Of a stretch of 63,010 nucleotides of DNA, positions 1-10,230 are shown piece by piece. Position 1 is the first letter of the stretch. Each line of letters starts with the position of its first letter. The translations under genes were made by a program, and so were the position numbers. Origin of the DNA: Candidatus Kuenenia stuttgartensis (GTDB lineage Bacteria > Planctomycetota > Planctomycetia > Gemmatales > Gemmataceae); the NCBI GenBank assembly GCA_945875585.1, contig CAMCLK010000030.1:1-63010 (forward strand), written 5' to 3'. The notes under the pieces are model-generated. The model saw only the letters and a program-made list of their open reading frames with translations. It was not told the DNA's origin and did no database searches.

Positions 1-1047
1 CCTGTCGACCTGTATGTGGGTGGCGCGGAGCACGCGGTTCTGCACCTGCTCTACTCGCGTTTCTGGCACAAAGTTTTATTTGATCGTGGCTATGTCTCCA
101 GCCCCGAGCCGTTTGCCAGATTGGTGAATCAGGGAATGATTTTGGGGGAAATGGAGTACACAGCGTTCCAAAATGACACTGATTCACTTTCCGCCGCGCA
201 GGTAGTCTACGACGGTATTGTGGCGCGAGATCTTGCCGGTGTCGAAGTGAAGGCAATGAAAATTACCGAGGACGCAGTCGAGAAAAAGGGTGATCATTTT
301 GTATTGAAGGCAGATCACTCCATGGTGGTCGATGCCCGTACATTCAAGATGTCGAAAAGTCGAGGAAATGTCATCAACCCGGATGAGGTGGTGAGCCAGT
401 ATGGCGCCGATAGTCTGCGTCTTTACGAAATGTTCATGGGGCCGCTCGAGGTAACCAAGCCATGGAGCATGCGTGGCGTGGAAGGCGTGTATCGTTTCCT
501 GACACGGGTGTGGCGCTTGGTGATTGACGACCGTTCTGAAGAATTGCAACTGGGGCCGCAGGTCACCAGCGAGGAACCAACGCGTGAAGGCATGCGGATG
601 TTGCACCGGACCATCCAGCGCGTAACAGATGATCTGGATGCCATGCGATTCAACACCGCCATTTCTGCGATGATGGAGTATGTCAATTACCTTACTCCCC
701 AAATCAATCGGCCCAGAGCAGCCTTGGAACCGTTTGTGCTGTTGCTGGCGCCTTTTGCTCCGCACATGGCCGAAGAACTTTGGCATGCTCTAGGCCACGC
801 CGATACCTTGGCTTATGAACCTTGGCCGGTGTTTGACCCTGCGTTGCTGGTGGCAGAATCAATCGAAGTGCCAGTGCAGGTGAATGGGAAAATCCGGGCC
901 AGGCTGACAGTGTCGCCATCCATTGATGGACCGACGCTTGAAAAGCTTGCGTTGGAAGATCCTCGTGTGATGGAACATCTGGGTGGCAAACCACCGCGCA
1001 AAGTAGTGGTGGTTCCCGGGAAATTGGTCAATATCGTTGCTGGGTAA
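1..1047 (+). CDS. leuS: Leucyl-tRNA synthetase, C-terminal part (5' end outside window)
   Basis: Class I aminoacyl-tRNA synthetase that charges tRNA-Leu in the cytoplasm. The frame is open from base 1 (PVDLYVGGAEHAVLHLLY), so the start lies upstream and only about 348 C-terminal residues are seen. The KMSKS signature is intact (bases 346-360, in FKMSKSRGNV) and is followed by the LeuRS-typical DSLRLYEMFMGPLE stretch, the anticodon-binding helical domain (APFAPHMAEELW) and a C-terminal domain (VQVNGKIRARL). The catalytic HIGH motif and editing domain would be upstream. It is followed after 48 bp by recD2 on the same strand. No anomaly is visible. Confidence 0.97.
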   Translation, partial: PVDLYVGGAEHAVLHLLYSRFWHKVLFDRGYVSSPEPFARLVNQGMILGEMEYTAFQNDTDSLSAAQVVYDGIVARDLAGVEVKAMKITEDAVEKKGDHFVLKADHSMVVDARTFKMSKSRGNVINPDEVVSQYGADSLRLYEMFMGPLEVTKPWSMRGVEGVYRFLTRVWRLVIDDRSEELQLGPQVTSEEPTREGMRMLHRTIQRVTDDLDAMRFNTAISAMMEYVNYLTPQINRPRAALEPFVLLLAPFAPHMAEELWHALGHADTLAYEPWPVFDPALLVAESIEVPVQVNGKIRARLTVSPSIDGPTLEKLALEDPRVMEHLGGKPPRKVVVVPGKLVNIVAG

Positions 1048-1062
1048 CGCCTTTCTGCAACT

Positions 1063-1089
1063 CCTCGTACCATAGGCTAGGGTGCGAGG
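1063..1089 (+). promoter_or_regulatory. Hairpin covering the recD2 ribosome-binding site
   Basis: A 9-bp stem (1063-1071 with 1081-1089, one G-U pair, 9-nt loop) lies between leuS and recD2. Its right arm contains GCGAGG, the likely Shine-Dalgarno of recD2 six bases before the ATG at 1096. It could end leuS transcription weakly (no T-run) or mask recD2 initiation. The regulatory role is inference. Confidence 0.35.
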
Positions 1090-1095
1090 CATGCT

Positions 1096-3294
1096 ATGGA
1101 AGAGACCCTGCGGGGCACGATTGAACGTGTGACTTTTCACAACCCCGATAACGGGTTCTCGGTTCTGCGTGTCTTCGTTGCCGGAAAACGTGACCTGCAA
1201 ACGGTTGTCGGCCATACCGCCGTTGCCGGGGCAGGCGAGCTACTTGAGGCAACAGGCAGCTGGATTAACGATGCCCGTGGATTGCAGTTTCGTGCCACAA
1301 CCTTGCGCTGCATGCCGCCCCATACCCGCGAAGGCATCGAGCGGTTTTTAGCCAGTGGCATGATCAAAGGGGTAGGCCCCGAATATGCCAAGCGGATTGT
1401 GGCGGCATTCGGCGAGCGCACCTTGCAGATTATCGACCAGAGTCCCTCGTTCCTGTCCGAGGTCAAGGGGATAGGTACAAAACGTCTCGCCCTTATTCGC
1501 CAAAGCTGGTGCGAACAAAAGGCTGTGCGCGACATCATGGTGTTTCTTCAGGCGCATGGTATGGGGCCGGCGCGCGCCTTGCGTATTCATCGCACGTACG
1601 GCGACGATGCTGTGGCTAAAATCCGGGCCAATCCTTACCGTCTTGCGGCAGATATCTGGGGCATCGGGTTTCAGATTGCTGATGACCTTGCGGGCAAGTT
1701 GGGTATTACTCCAGATTCACCCGAGCGCGCCCGAGCCGCGCTGCGCCATGCCTTGCGTGAATTTTCCACCGATGGCCATGTTGGATATCCTGAAGAGGGC
1801 GTGGTTGAACGAATGGTGGCGATGACCGGCATTGCTACGGAACTAGCCCAAAAAGCCGTTGAAACCGAACGACTGGACGGTGCCGTGGTGCGCGACACGC
1901 GCATGACCCCACCGTGGCTTTATTTGAAATCGTTGTATCTGGCTGAAACGCACCTAGCGACTCATTTGGCGGAGCTGGGCAAGGGTGCTCCTCCGTTGGG
2001 TACAGTTTCGGATTCGGCCCTCATGGCCATTCAGACCCGCATGGCCTTGGAGTTGGCGCCCGAGCAGAAGGAAGCTTTGCGGATGGCGGGTACTAGCCGG
2101 GTGCTTATCATCACCGGTGGTCCGGGTGTGGGGAAGACAACGATTGTTCGTGGTATAGTCGAGTTGTACCGTCAAAAAAATCGCAAAATCGAGTTGTGCG
2201 CCCCCACTGGTCGGGCAGCCAAGCGCTTGCACGAGACAACCGGTCTGGAGGCGCGCACACTGCACCGCCTTCTTGAATTCGATCCGGGCCGAGGTTCATT
2301 CACACGTGATGGATCCAATCCGCTGGAAGGCGATCTTTTTTTGGTGGATGAAGCGTCGATGCTCGATGTGAATCTGGCGTGGGGATTCGTGCGCGCCATT
2401 CCCAAGGGAGCCAGCCTGGTACTTGTGGGGGATGTTGACCAGTTGCCTTCGGTGGGGCCTGGGCGGGTTCTGGCAGAGCTCATCAGCTCGGGTTGCCTGC
2501 CTGTGGCCCGGTTGACGCGTGTGTTCCGTCAGGCGGCACGTAGCGGGATAGTCCGGGCTGCCCATGCGGTGCGTGAGGGGCAACTACCCGATCTGGAAGT
2601 GCCGGCCGATGATTTCTTTTTTGTGGCGTCTGAAGATCCGGCAGATATTGCCGAGAAGCTTGAGTTGCTGGTGCGCGAGCGCATTCCAAAAAAGTTCGGG
2701 CTCGATCCGATGCGCGATATTCAGGTGCTGACTCCCATGAACCGCACGGAACTGGGAGTAACGGCTCTCAATGGAAGATTGCAGGCAGCCCTCAACCCGG
2801 ACAGGGGCCAGATCGCTGTGGAGCGGTTCGGCCAAAAGTTCCGGGTCGGCGATCGTGTTTTGCAGACACACAACAACTATAAAAAACAGATTTATAACGG
2901 AGACCTTGGGGTTATTGTCGCAATCGACGAAATCAACCGGGAGCTTACCGTGCGTTTCGACGGCAGGGATGTGCCGTTCGATCTGGGGGAACTGGATGAA
3001 ATCAGTCTGGCTTATGCCCTGAGCATTCACAAATCGCAAGGTTCGGAATACCCGGCCGTGGTGATGCCTTTGCATACCCAGCATTTCATGATGCTTCAGC
3101 GAAACTTGTTGTACACGGGGCTCACCCGCGCGCGCAAACTCGCCGTGATAGTCGGGTCGCTTCGCGCGCTCAAACTCGCGGTAGACAGGCAGGACACGCG
3201 CGAAAGGCATACCGCGTTGGGCGACAGGATGCGGGAGGCTCTCAACAAGGCGGAATCGGTATCAGGAAATCCCGATGATTCTTTCGATCCATAA
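1096..3294 (+). CDS. recD2: RecD2-type ATP-dependent DNA helicase
   Basis: Superfamily 1B 5'-3' DNA helicase acting in repair outside RecBCD. It is 732 aa, the usual RecD2 length. Order: N-terminal OB-like region (GTIERVTFHNPDNGFSVLRV), helix-hairpin-helix repeats (GMIKGVGPEYAKRI, VKGIGTKRL), Walker A GGPGVGKTT near residue 340, Walker B DEAS near 419, GDVDQLPSVGPG near 445, and motif V/VI in the C-terminal helicase domain (SIHKSQGSEYPAVV, LTRARKLAVIVG). The N-terminal extension distinguishes it from RecD of RecBCD, and no recB or recC is nearby. The ATG is six bases after GCGAGG, part of which sits in a hairpin. Confidence 0.95.
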   Translation: MEETLRGTIERVTFHNPDNGFSVLRVFVAGKRDLQTVVGHTAVAGAGELLEATGSWINDARGLQFRATTLRCMPPHTREGIERFLASGMIKGVGPEYAKRIVAAFGERTLQIIDQSPSFLSEVKGIGTKRLALIRQSWCEQKAVRDIMVFLQAHGMGPARALRIHRTYGDDAVAKIRANPYRLAADIWGIGFQIADDLAGKLGITPDSPERARAALRHALREFSTDGHVGYPEEGVVERMVAMTGIATELAQKAVETERLDGAVVRDTRMTPPWLYLKSLYLAETHLATHLAELGKGAPPLGTVSDSALMAIQTRMALELAPEQKEALRMAGTSRVLIITGGPGVGKTTIVRGIVELYRQKNRKIELCAPTGRAAKRLHETTGLEARTLHRLLEFDPGRGSFTRDGSNPLEGDLFLVDEASMLDVNLAWGFVRAIPKGASLVLVGDVDQLPSVGPGRVLAELISSGCLPVARLTRVFRQAARSGIVRAAHAVREGQLPDLEVPADDFFFVASEDPADIAEKLELLVRERIPKKFGLDPMRDIQVLTPMNRTELGVTALNGRLQAALNPDRGQIAVERFGQKFRVGDRVLQTHNNYKKQIYNGDLGVIVAIDEINRELTVRFDGRDVPFDLGELDEISLAYALSIHKSQGSEYPAVVMPLHTQHFMMLQRNLLYTGLTRARKLAVIVGSLRALKLAVDRQDTRERHTALGDRMREALNKAESVSGNPDDSFDP

Positions 3295-3335
3295 CCCTGC
3301 CGGATTCCTATTCTGTCTGGGTGGAGGCGCGCCCG

Positions 3336-4232
3336 ATGGTAGTTCGCGTTGAAAACCTTGGCAAAGTGTATGGCCGCAAGCCGGCCCTCGATGGCGTTTC
3401 CCTTGCAGTGGCCCCCGGTGAAATATTTGGCCTGTTGGGGCAGAATGGCGCGGGCAAAACCACGCTGGTGAAAATCTTGTTGGGTTTGGTGGCACCCACA
3501 TCTGGTCAGGCATGGTTGCTCGATAGCCCGGTTGGAACCGCCAAGGTACGCGAGAAGGTTGGTTATCTGCCGGAAGATCACCGGCTTCCTGAATATCACA
3601 CCGGCCCCAACCTGCTCGATTTTTATGGCGCCCTGCAAGGTGTGCCCGGCCCTGTTCGTGCGCGTCGCATTCCAGAACTTCTGGGCCAGTTGGGATTGGC
3701 AGGCCGTGAGAGGTTGAAGGTGCGCGGTTATTCCAAAGGTATGAAACAAAGGCTTGGGCTCGCTCAGGCTCTGCTGGCCCAACCGCGTGTTCTGTTTCTT
3801 GATGAACCCACCGATGGAGTTGATCCGGTTGGCCGTCGGCATATCCGCGACCTGCTTCTGGAAGAGCGCGCCAAAGGTGTGACCCTGTTTGTCAACTCCC
3901 ACCTGTTGTCTGAAATGGAACAACTCTGCGACAGGGTAGCCATCCTCAAGAATGGACGCATAGCACTCACCGGCACGGTTGCTGATCTGACTAGGCAAGG
4001 GGATCGCTGGCAGTTGGAGCTGGCATCGGGTGAGTCGTGGCCCGCGACATTGAATTTGGCGGCTCAGGAGATTGGCCCGTCTCGGTACGAATTAGTCCTT
4101 GCCAAAGATGGCGACATCGATGATGTTTTGCGTGGACTGATTGGCAGTGGAGTGAAGTTAAGGCATCTTGAACGGATGCGATCTACGCTTGAGGATCTCT
4201 ATTTAGATGTTGCTGGCGGGGGTGGGGCATGA
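3336..4232 (+). CDS. ABC transporter ATP-binding protein
   Basis: ATPase subunit of an ABC-2 type exporter on the cytoplasmic face of the membrane. It shows Walker A (GQNGAGKTTLVK), the Q-loop region (GYLPEDHRLP), the signature RGYSKGMKQRLGLAQA, Walker B (VLFLDEPTDGVDP) and the H-loop (NSHLLSE). The C-terminal tail (from about residue 215) is the regulatory extension common in this group. A GTG at 3321 extends the frame, but the ATG at 3336 has GGAGG (3323-3327) at ideal spacing, so it is chosen (298 aa). It overlaps the permease by 4 bp (ATGA), showing translational coupling. The substrate cannot be read from sequence. Confidence 0.95.
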   Translation: MVVRVENLGKVYGRKPALDGVSLAVAPGEIFGLLGQNGAGKTTLVKILLGLVAPTSGQAWLLDSPVGTAKVREKVGYLPEDHRLPEYHTGPNLLDFYGALQGVPGPVRARRIPELLGQLGLAGRERLKVRGYSKGMKQRLGLAQALLAQPRVLFLDEPTDGVDPVGRRHIRDLLLEERAKGVTLFVNSHLLSEMEQLCDRVAILKNGRIALTGTVADLTRQGDRWQLELASGESWPATLNLAAQEIGPSRYELVLAKDGDIDDVLRGLIGSGVKLRHLERMRSTLEDLYLDVAGGGGA

Positions 4233-5626
4233 GCCAGAATTCCTGGTGGCAGCGACCTTCTGTTTTTGTAGCCATACTGGGCGACAGTTGGCGTGAAACA
4301 CGCGACAGCAAGGTTCTTTACGTGCTACTGGGTGGCATTGTGCTTCTGCTGGGCGTGGTGCTCACCGCGCGGTTTGAACCAATTCCCGGCTCGAAACAGT
4401 ACCTGCAGCTAGCGGCGCGCGCCTGCGGTGTGGATACAGATGGCCTCGATGCGACTTCTCTTAACGCTATGGATATGGCTGGACGCCTGCGGGGCGCGCT
4501 TTACTCGCTTGAGACTTCAGAAACGGTAGATGACGCAGAGGACTTACCGGGTGCGCGGTGGCGGGTAATCTTGCGACGTCAGGGTATTCCCCTAGTGGGG
4601 GGGCGTGATACCGCGGAACAGGTGTCGGAACGGTTTGGCAAAATCGCAGAAGGCCGGTTGTTTGTTGTCAATTCTATTGAAGAGCTCGAGGATCGAACCA
4701 CGGGGTTGCTGGGAATCCAGCGTTGGAGCCTTCTGGTTTCCGCGGGCCGTGACTTGCGTGTTGCTTGGCCACATCGCATGACACTGTTTCTGGGGGTTGT
4801 CCCGCTTACAAGCGATTCAGGGGCACCTCTGGGCTTGCAGATTTTTATCCTTTACAAGCTTCTCACCACGGGCTTCGGAGCATGGATCATGCTGCTGGTG
4901 GGTGTGGTTGTCACCTCGTTTTTTGTGCCCAACATGATTCGCAAGGGCACACTCGAGCTTCTGTTGGTACGCCCCATCCCGCGTTGGCGTTTGCTGTTTT
5001 ACAAATATCTGGGCGGGCTAATGTTTGCCTTGGTTTTACTGGTGGCGTTGGTTGGTGGCGCGTGGGTGGCCACCGGAATCACTGCCGGTTTGTGGTCGCC
5101 CACTGTGCTTTGGGCTGTGCCGATCTTGTTGCTATTCTTCGGGCTTTTGTATTCCTGTTCCACGCTGGTTGCGGTTATCACCCGCGCACCGGTTCCAGCC
5201 ATGTTGATGACCTGCTTGTACTGGGTGGCGTTGTTCATTGTTGGCATTCTTCACGGACAGGTAGAGATCAGCCGTATGGAGTCGGATCCAGCCAACAAAT
5301 CTCAGGGAATTAGTCTGACCGACCTGAAGATGAACAGAAATGGGCTTGGACCCAGGCCCCGGCCGCGTCAACCCGACCGCAAGCCACTGTACGAAACGAC
5401 CTTCGGTCAAGTAGTCGAGTCGTTCCATGCGGTGTTGCCCCGTGATCGAGACCTCGATAACCTGATGGATCGGCAACTGGTGAAGGATCTGGCCTTAGCC
5501 GGTCCTCTACGCGACCTCACCAGTCGGACCGGATCGTCAGCGGTGGTTGGTCTGGGAATTACCTTGGCGCACCTGGGTGGATTCCTGTTTCTGGCCTGCT
5601 GGATTTTTTCCCGTCGCGACCCCTGA
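4229..5626 (+). CDS. ABC-2 type transporter permease
   Basis: Membrane partner of the preceding ATPase: its ATGA start overlaps the ATPase stop. 465 aa. A first transmembrane segment (about residues 28-48, [19 protein letters not shown]) is followed by a large extracytoplasmic domain (about 50-200), then five or so hydrophobic segments ([57 protein letters not shown], and a last one near 440-460). The [22 protein letters not shown] loop is typical of ABC-2 permeases of the NosY/gliding family. The long outer loop suggests substrate contact or heavy divergence. The exported substrate is unknown. Confidence 0.88.
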   Translation: MSQNSWWQRPSVFVAILGDSWRETRDSKVLYVLLGGIVLLLGVVLTARFEPIPGSKQYLQLAARACGVDTDGLDATSLNAMDMAGRLRGALYSLETSETVDDAEDLPGARWRVILRRQGIPLVGGRDTAEQVSERFGKIAEGRLFVVNSIEELEDRTTGLLGIQRWSLLVSAGRDLRVAWPHRMTLFLGVVPLTSDSGAPLGLQIFILYKLLTTGFGAWIMLLVGVVVTSFFVPNMIRKGTLELLLVRPIPRWRLLFYKYLGGLMFALVLLVALVGGAWVATGITAGLWSPTVLWAVPILLLFFGLLYSCSTLVAVITRAPVPAMLMTCLYWVALFIVGILHGQVEISRMESDPANKSQGISLTDLKMNRNGLGPRPRPRQPDRKPLYETTFGQVVESFHAVLPRDRDLDNLMDRQLVKDLALAGPLRDLTSRTGSSAVVGLGITLAHLGGFLFLACWIFSRRDP

Positions 5627-5633
5627 GCCCGCC

Positions 5634-7031
5634 ATGTCGACAGAACCTGTCTACCAAAAATGCCTTGATCCTGACTGCGGTGCCACGCAGGAGATGCGTG
5701 TTGCCACGTTCACCTGCCCGAAGTGTGGCGGCTTGCTGGACGTTGCCTATGACTGGGAAAGATTACCCCCGCCCCGAAGCTTGCGCGAATTCGAGGCCAA
5801 ATGGTCTCAGCGGACTGATCCGATTGCCTTCAGTGGTGTGTGGCGTTTCCGTGAACTGCTTCCTTTTGCCGATCGCGATGAAATTTTAACCATTGGCGAA
5901 GGCCAGACCATCCTGCAGCGCGCTGACGGAATGGCCAATCGTGTTGGTATGAAACAGGGGTGCCTGTTCATGCAGTACGAAGGGATGAATCCGTCGGGGA
6001 GTTTCAAAGATAACGGTATGACGGCGGCATTCACGCATGCCCGCCAAACAGGTGCCCGCCGAGCAGCGTGCGCCAGCACGGGAAACACCAGTGCCTCCCT
6101 AGCCATCTTCTGCTCCGCAACTGGCCTGATGCGCGGGATTGTGTTCATTGGGTCTGGCAAGATCAGCTACGGCAAACTGGCTCAGGCGCTCGATCATGGC
6201 GCACTTACGATCCAGATTGCGGGCGATTTCGACGACGCCATGGAACGCGTGCAGCAAGTCGCCAGCAGACTGGGAGTTTATCTGGTCAACAGTATCAATC
6301 CGTTCAGGCTGGAAGGCCAGAAAACAGTCATGTACCGGGTGCTGGAAGCATTGGCGTGGGAACCACCGGATTGGATTATTGTTCCCGGCGGAAACCTTGG
6401 CAATTCAAGCGCCTTTGGCAAAGCCTACATGGAGTTGCGGGAGCTGGGTTTGGTCAAGAAGGTCCCCCGCCTTGCTGTCATCAACGCCGGTGGCGCGCGC
6501 ACCTTCGACGAACTTGTCAACAAGCGCGGTCTAACGTGGAATGGCGGCCGGTTTTCGCGCGCGGCGGTCAACAGCTACTATGCCGAGCTCGATGCTGCCA
6601 AAAGTCGCGCCAATACCATTGCTAGTGCCATTGAAATCAATCGGCCTGTCAACCTCCCCAAGGCGTTGCGCGCCATCGACGTCATGAATGGCGTGGTGCG
6701 TATGGCGTCGGATCAGGAAATCATGGATGCCAAGGCGCTTGTCGGCGCGGGCGGTCTGGGATGCGAGCCAGCGAGTGCCGCCAGTTTGGCTGGGTTGATT
6801 CAATTGCGTGAGCAGGGTGTTATTGCCCCATCCGACCGTGTGGTGTGTATTTTGACAGCGCACCAGATGAAAGATTCAGCGGCAACGGTCGCTTACCATT
6901 CGTCTGACCCCGATAATTTCCAGCAGGTGCTTGGTGTGCGTGGCGTGAAGCGGGCCAGCCATGCCAACCGTGCCGTGCAGGTTCCCAATGAATTGGAAGC
7001 TATTGTGCGGTCGATCGAGCTTTATTCGTAG
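5634..7031 (+). CDS. thrC: Threonine synthase
   Basis: PLP-dependent enzyme converting O-phosphohomoserine to threonine. From the ATG at 5634 it is 465 aa. The upstream extension to 5547 lies inside the permease gene and is rejected. The N-terminus has a zinc-ribbon-like CLDPDC...CPKCGG (about residues 9-32), as in class II threonine synthases. The PLP lysine is K125 in [11 protein letters not shown], and the glycine loop for phosphate is [12 protein letters not shown]. The fold-type II core extends to [17 protein letters not shown]. It is separated from the ABC permease by only 7 bp, so it is probably co-transcribed with it despite unrelated function. Confidence 0.94.
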   Translation: MSTEPVYQKCLDPDCGATQEMRVATFTCPKCGGLLDVAYDWERLPPPRSLREFEAKWSQRTDPIAFSGVWRFRELLPFADRDEILTIGEGQTILQRADGMANRVGMKQGCLFMQYEGMNPSGSFKDNGMTAAFTHARQTGARRAACASTGNTSASLAIFCSATGLMRGIVFIGSGKISYGKLAQALDHGALTIQIAGDFDDAMERVQQVASRLGVYLVNSINPFRLEGQKTVMYRVLEALAWEPPDWIIVPGGNLGNSSAFGKAYMELRELGLVKKVPRLAVINAGGARTFDELVNKRGLTWNGGRFSRAAVNSYYAELDAAKSRANTIASAIEINRPVNLPKALRAIDVMNGVVRMASDQEIMDAKALVGAGGLGCEPASAASLAGLIQLREQGVIAPSDRVVCILTAHQMKDSAATVAYHSSDPDNFQQVLGVRGVKRASHANRAVQVPNELEAIVRSIELYS

Positions 7032-7092
7032 CGTGCATGTTCAGATTTCTGGCACTGTAGGCACCTGTTACATGGCCCGATGGCATCGATTG

Positions 7093-7110
7093 AGGCGCCA
7101 ACCGGCGTCT
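7093..7110 (+). terminator. Possible terminator after thrC
   Basis: A short GC-rich hairpin (AGGCGCC, loop AACC, GGCGTCT; one G-U pair) followed by a T-rich but broken tract. It lies between thrC and the hydrolase gene on the same strand. The stem is short, so this is tentative. Confidence 0.35.
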
Positions 7111-7192
7111 TACTGTTATCTAAATCTTTCGCGATTGTAGGCGCGTCGGCCGACATTGTGGAATGATGAACGGGCAGGGAGATAAAACTGCT

Positions 7193-8242
7193 ATGTCACT
7201 AGTATTTGTGCCGCTATGTTTCATGCTGGCGCCTTTTCTGCAAGTTCAGGAAACGGCTGCCACCAGGCAGGCATTCCTAAAGCTACTCGATAGGCCGCGA
7301 GTGGAAGCCAATGAGCGCGAGACCGGGCGCAAAACCAGCAATGGTTTGGTGCACATTCAGTGGGATTTTGTCAGTGAACAGCGGGCTGGAAAAGCGCCCG
7401 AAAGGGTTCCAGCGTTGTTGGTGCGTCCGGACAAACAGGGTAAATTTCCGGTAGTGATTGTCCTGCATGGTACAGGCGGTAACAAGGAAGGAATGAAATC
7501 TTGGTTGGAGTCTTTTGCCAACAAGGGCGTGGCTGCCATCGCCATCGACGCTCGCTACCACGGTGAACGCAATGGAGCCAGAAACAAGGCTGAAGGCTAC
7601 ACCGAAGCCATCACGCGCGCCTGGCAGGATCCTGATCCGCGCCGTGAACATCCGTGGTTTTACGATACCTGCTGGGACCTTTGGCGATTGGTCGATGTCC
7701 TGCAGAAACGCGACGATATTGATCCCGACCGCATCGGTATGCTCGGCACATCGATGGGGGGCATTCAAACATGGTTGGCGGCATCTGTAGATGAGCGCGT
7801 GAAGGTGGCGGCTCCCCTGATTGGTGTGCAGTCGATGCGCTACGGCCTTGAAAACGATGGTTGGCATGCTCGTGCCAACACCGTGAAAAAAGCCCACGAA
7901 GCAGCAGCACGCGATTTGGGAGAACCCGAAGTGAATGTCAGGGTCGCTCGTGAATTGTGGTCGAAGGTACTGCCGGGAATCCTCGATCAGTTCGATGGCC
8001 CAGCCATGATGCCACTGTTCGCGCCACGCCCTCTTTACATTGGCAACGGTGAAAAAGACCCCAATTGCCCTATTAAGGGGGCACGATTAGCGTTCGCGGC
8101 TGCTGAAAAGGCCTACGCGGCCAAGGATGCAAGCGATCGGCTCAAAATCGATGTGGCTGAAGGGGTGGCCCATAAAGTAACCGATGAGCAGAGGGCGGAT
8201 TCCATCGATTGGTGTGTGCGCTGGCTGAAAGCCAAGCCCTGA
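7193..8242 (+). CDS. Secreted alpha/beta hydrolase (dienelactone hydrolase / acetyl xylan esterase-like)
   Basis: Serine hydrolase likely acting on esters or peptides outside the cytoplasm. The ATG at 7193 follows AGGGAG (7176-7181) and starts a plausible signal peptide (MSLVFVPLCFMLAPFLQV). The ATG at 7163 would add ten residues before it. The oxyanion region is VVIVLHGTGGNKEG. The nucleophile is S187 in GTSMGG, the acid is probably in YIGNGEKDPNCPI, and the histidine is in EGVAHKVTDEQ. About 349 aa. The family is clear but the substrate is not. It converges with the glycosyltransferase gene at 8320 with no strong hairpin between them. Confidence 0.82.
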   Translation: MSLVFVPLCFMLAPFLQVQETAATRQAFLKLLDRPRVEANERETGRKTSNGLVHIQWDFVSEQRAGKAPERVPALLVRPDKQGKFPVVIVLHGTGGNKEGMKSWLESFANKGVAAIAIDARYHGERNGARNKAEGYTEAITRAWQDPDPRREHPWFYDTCWDLWRLVDVLQKRDDIDPDRIGMLGTSMGGIQTWLAASVDERVKVAAPLIGVQSMRYGLENDGWHARANTVKKAHEAAARDLGEPEVNVRVARELWSKVLPGILDQFDGPAMMPLFAPRPLYIGNGEKDPNCPIKGARLAFAAAEKAYAAKDASDRLKIDVAEGVAHKVTDEQRADSIDWCVRWLKAKP

Positions 8243-8319
8243 GAACCGGCTTTGGCTTTTCCCGCATAAAGTTAGCGTTGCCAATATCAATTTGAAGGAA
8301 ATGAACCGTGCAGCGCTTT

Positions 8320-10212
8320 CTATGCCGCGCGTGACAAAGGTATGCCAGTGATTTCGGCCAATCGCTGGCGGACGCGTAGTGATGCTGCGAGTGGATCGAG
8401 TACCCGGCGCGCTAATATCTGACCGCGCAGGGCAACGGCGCGTGCTTCGGTCGGCCGGTCATAAATGCGTCTGAGGTGGTTTGCTGCCTCTTCTTCATTG
8501 GGTTCGGCCCAAGCGATTCCAGCAGGGTATTGCGGCAGGTTGCGGTCGATAACCACTTTCTCGTATCCAACCAAATAGGAACTTCGTTTGGTCATGAAAT
8601 CGCAGTTGCCGGAATAGCCCGTGGCTACGACCGGTTTTCCCAAAAGCATGGCTTCAGCCATGGTCAATCCGAACCCTTCTGAACGGTGCAGGCTAGCGTA
8701 GGCATCGCAGCATGCCATTAGGGCGGTCGCGTCCGATCGTGTCATGACGGAGTCAATAATCAGAACCTGTCCTTTGGCTTCTTCTTCTCGCAGCCGCGCA
8801 AGGCTTTCGGGATCGTGATTGCCTCGGGAAACCTTGAGAACAAGTAGGGCGTCTTCTCCCCGGCGGAATGCTTGCCTGAAGGCGCGGACAAGTGCCAATG
8901 GGTTTTTTCGCTCCATCACGCTGCACATATCGAAACTGAATAGGACCGTGAAAGTGGTTTCAGAAAGTCCAAACCACGATCTGGTTCGGGCGGTAAAGGG
9001 GGCAAGTGCCACACCCGGAAGCATAGCTCGGACAGGCACATCGAGTGTTGCTGCAAAACTATCGCGGATGAACCGTGTGGGTGCCCAGATTTCCTGAAAG
9101 GCGCGCGCCCGGCTTTTCCAGAGGTCAGGGGCGCGTTCCAACTCCCAATACCACACAGCAACGCGCTTGGCGTTTGCCTTGGGGTGGCTCATGGCCCGGG
9201 CGTGTATTTCGCTCAGACGGTGCTCGGGCGGAAGCACATAAATCGATACAGGATGTACCTCTGGTCCGCGCATTCCATGCCGGTCGAGAGTGTCGTGGTG
9301 AATGGACGCCGGCATGTCACGGGGTGCCAGTGGTACCCCCGCAGCTTCAAGCCCACGCCGCATCTGCCAGGCGGCCTCACCCAAACCGCTTGGGTAACAA
9401 AAGTGGCCAAACAGGTTCACACCCGATACATGGGTTTCTTCAATATATGGTGCCGGTAAAGATTGGCCTTCGGGCTCTGATGGTTTCTTGCATAGGTAAC
9501 GCTGGGTCCACTCCAAAAATGCGCCGCGCCCATCTGCAAAAGCCTTTGGGTGTTTTGCCTGCCAACTTTGGGAGTCGAGCCACATTTCGTCGGCTCCGCA
9601 AGAGGGTGCGTCTTCTAGTTCCGCGAAAAACCAGAGGATACTCGAAAGCGGTGTTCCGTGAGCAGGTCTAGCAGTATGGGTCATCCAGTGGAATAGTGAA
9701 CGTCTCCAAGATGGCAACAAACCTAGAGGAATGAGAGTGCGCAAATGGTCATGGTGTTGCCAAAGCCTGCGTGCGGCAAGGGAAGGGCGCGACTTCCATA
9801 GCTCTCTTAATCGATAACGTTGACTTACTATAAAAGGATATTCCGCGTCCGATAATAGCCAGTCGCCAAAAGAGCCGGACGGGCCACTGGCTATCGGCTG
9901 GGGGAAACGTTCGCGAAGCGTTGGTTCGCGTTGGAGCAGATCGATGACTGCCAGCAACAGTTCCTCATCTGTGGAAGTACCGGTATTGATCGGCCATTTA
10001 AGGCCAGATTTGGCGAGTTGCGAAGCGCAATCGGAAGTGCTGTAAATTTGGAATGGCGCAAGAAAATTGGCCATGTGCCACGATTGGACTGAAAATCGCG
10101 CCATGTAGGCCAACTTCAGCATGAAACCCGGGATGCGGCGCAGCATGCGCGGCAGCGCGCGCAAGCCACGCGTCTTTGTTGCCCCGGCACCTACTTCATG
10201 CTCTCGTGACAT
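8320..10212 (-). CDS. Glycosyltransferase (GT4-like) with long N-terminal region
   Basis: 630 aa. The C-terminal half is a GT-B fold glycosyltransferase: the GLGEAAWQMRRGLEAAGVPL donor-domain start near residue 285, and the nucleotide-sugar region SEGFGLTMAEAMLLGKPVVA near 535 with the E-x7-E type motif. The first 270 residues are unusual: charged and Trp-rich (GDWLLSDAEYPF, PSWRRSLFHWMTHT), with no family recognised. It starts 18 bp after the next glycosyltransferase stops and forms a two-gene unit with it. It probably builds a surface polysaccharide or glycan. Donor and acceptor are unknown. Confidence 0.85.
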   Translation of the reverse strand: MSREHEVGAGATKTRGLRALPRMLRRIPGFMLKLAYMARFSVQSWHMANFLAPFQIYSTSDCASQLAKSGLKWPINTGTSTDEELLLAVIDLLQREPTLRERFPQPIASGPSGSFGDWLLSDAEYPFIVSQRYRLRELWKSRPSLAARRLWQHHDHLRTLIPLGLLPSWRRSLFHWMTHTARPAHGTPLSSILWFFAELEDAPSCGADEMWLDSQSWQAKHPKAFADGRGAFLEWTQRYLCKKPSEPEGQSLPAPYIEETHVSGVNLFGHFCYPSGLGEAAWQMRRGLEAAGVPLAPRDMPASIHHDTLDRHGMRGPEVHPVSIYVLPPEHRLSEIHARAMSHPKANAKRVAVWYWELERAPDLWKSRARAFQEIWAPTRFIRDSFAATLDVPVRAMLPGVALAPFTARTRSWFGLSETTFTVLFSFDMCSVMERKNPLALVRAFRQAFRRGEDALLVLKVSRGNHDPESLARLREEEAKGQVLIIDSVMTRSDATALMACCDAYASLHRSEGFGLTMAEAMLLGKPVVATGYSGNCDFMTKRSSYLVGYEKVVIDRNLPQYPAGIAWAEPNEEEAANHLRRIYDRPTEARAVALRGQILARRVLDPLAASLRVRQRLAEITGIPLSRAA

Positions 10213-10230
10213 CCCTGCCTGCTCCTGCGC

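Noticed and set aside
5547..5633. Extended N-terminus for threonine synthase
   Set aside because: These 29 codons lie inside the end of the permease gene. The ATG at 5634 matches the zinc-ribbon start of the family.
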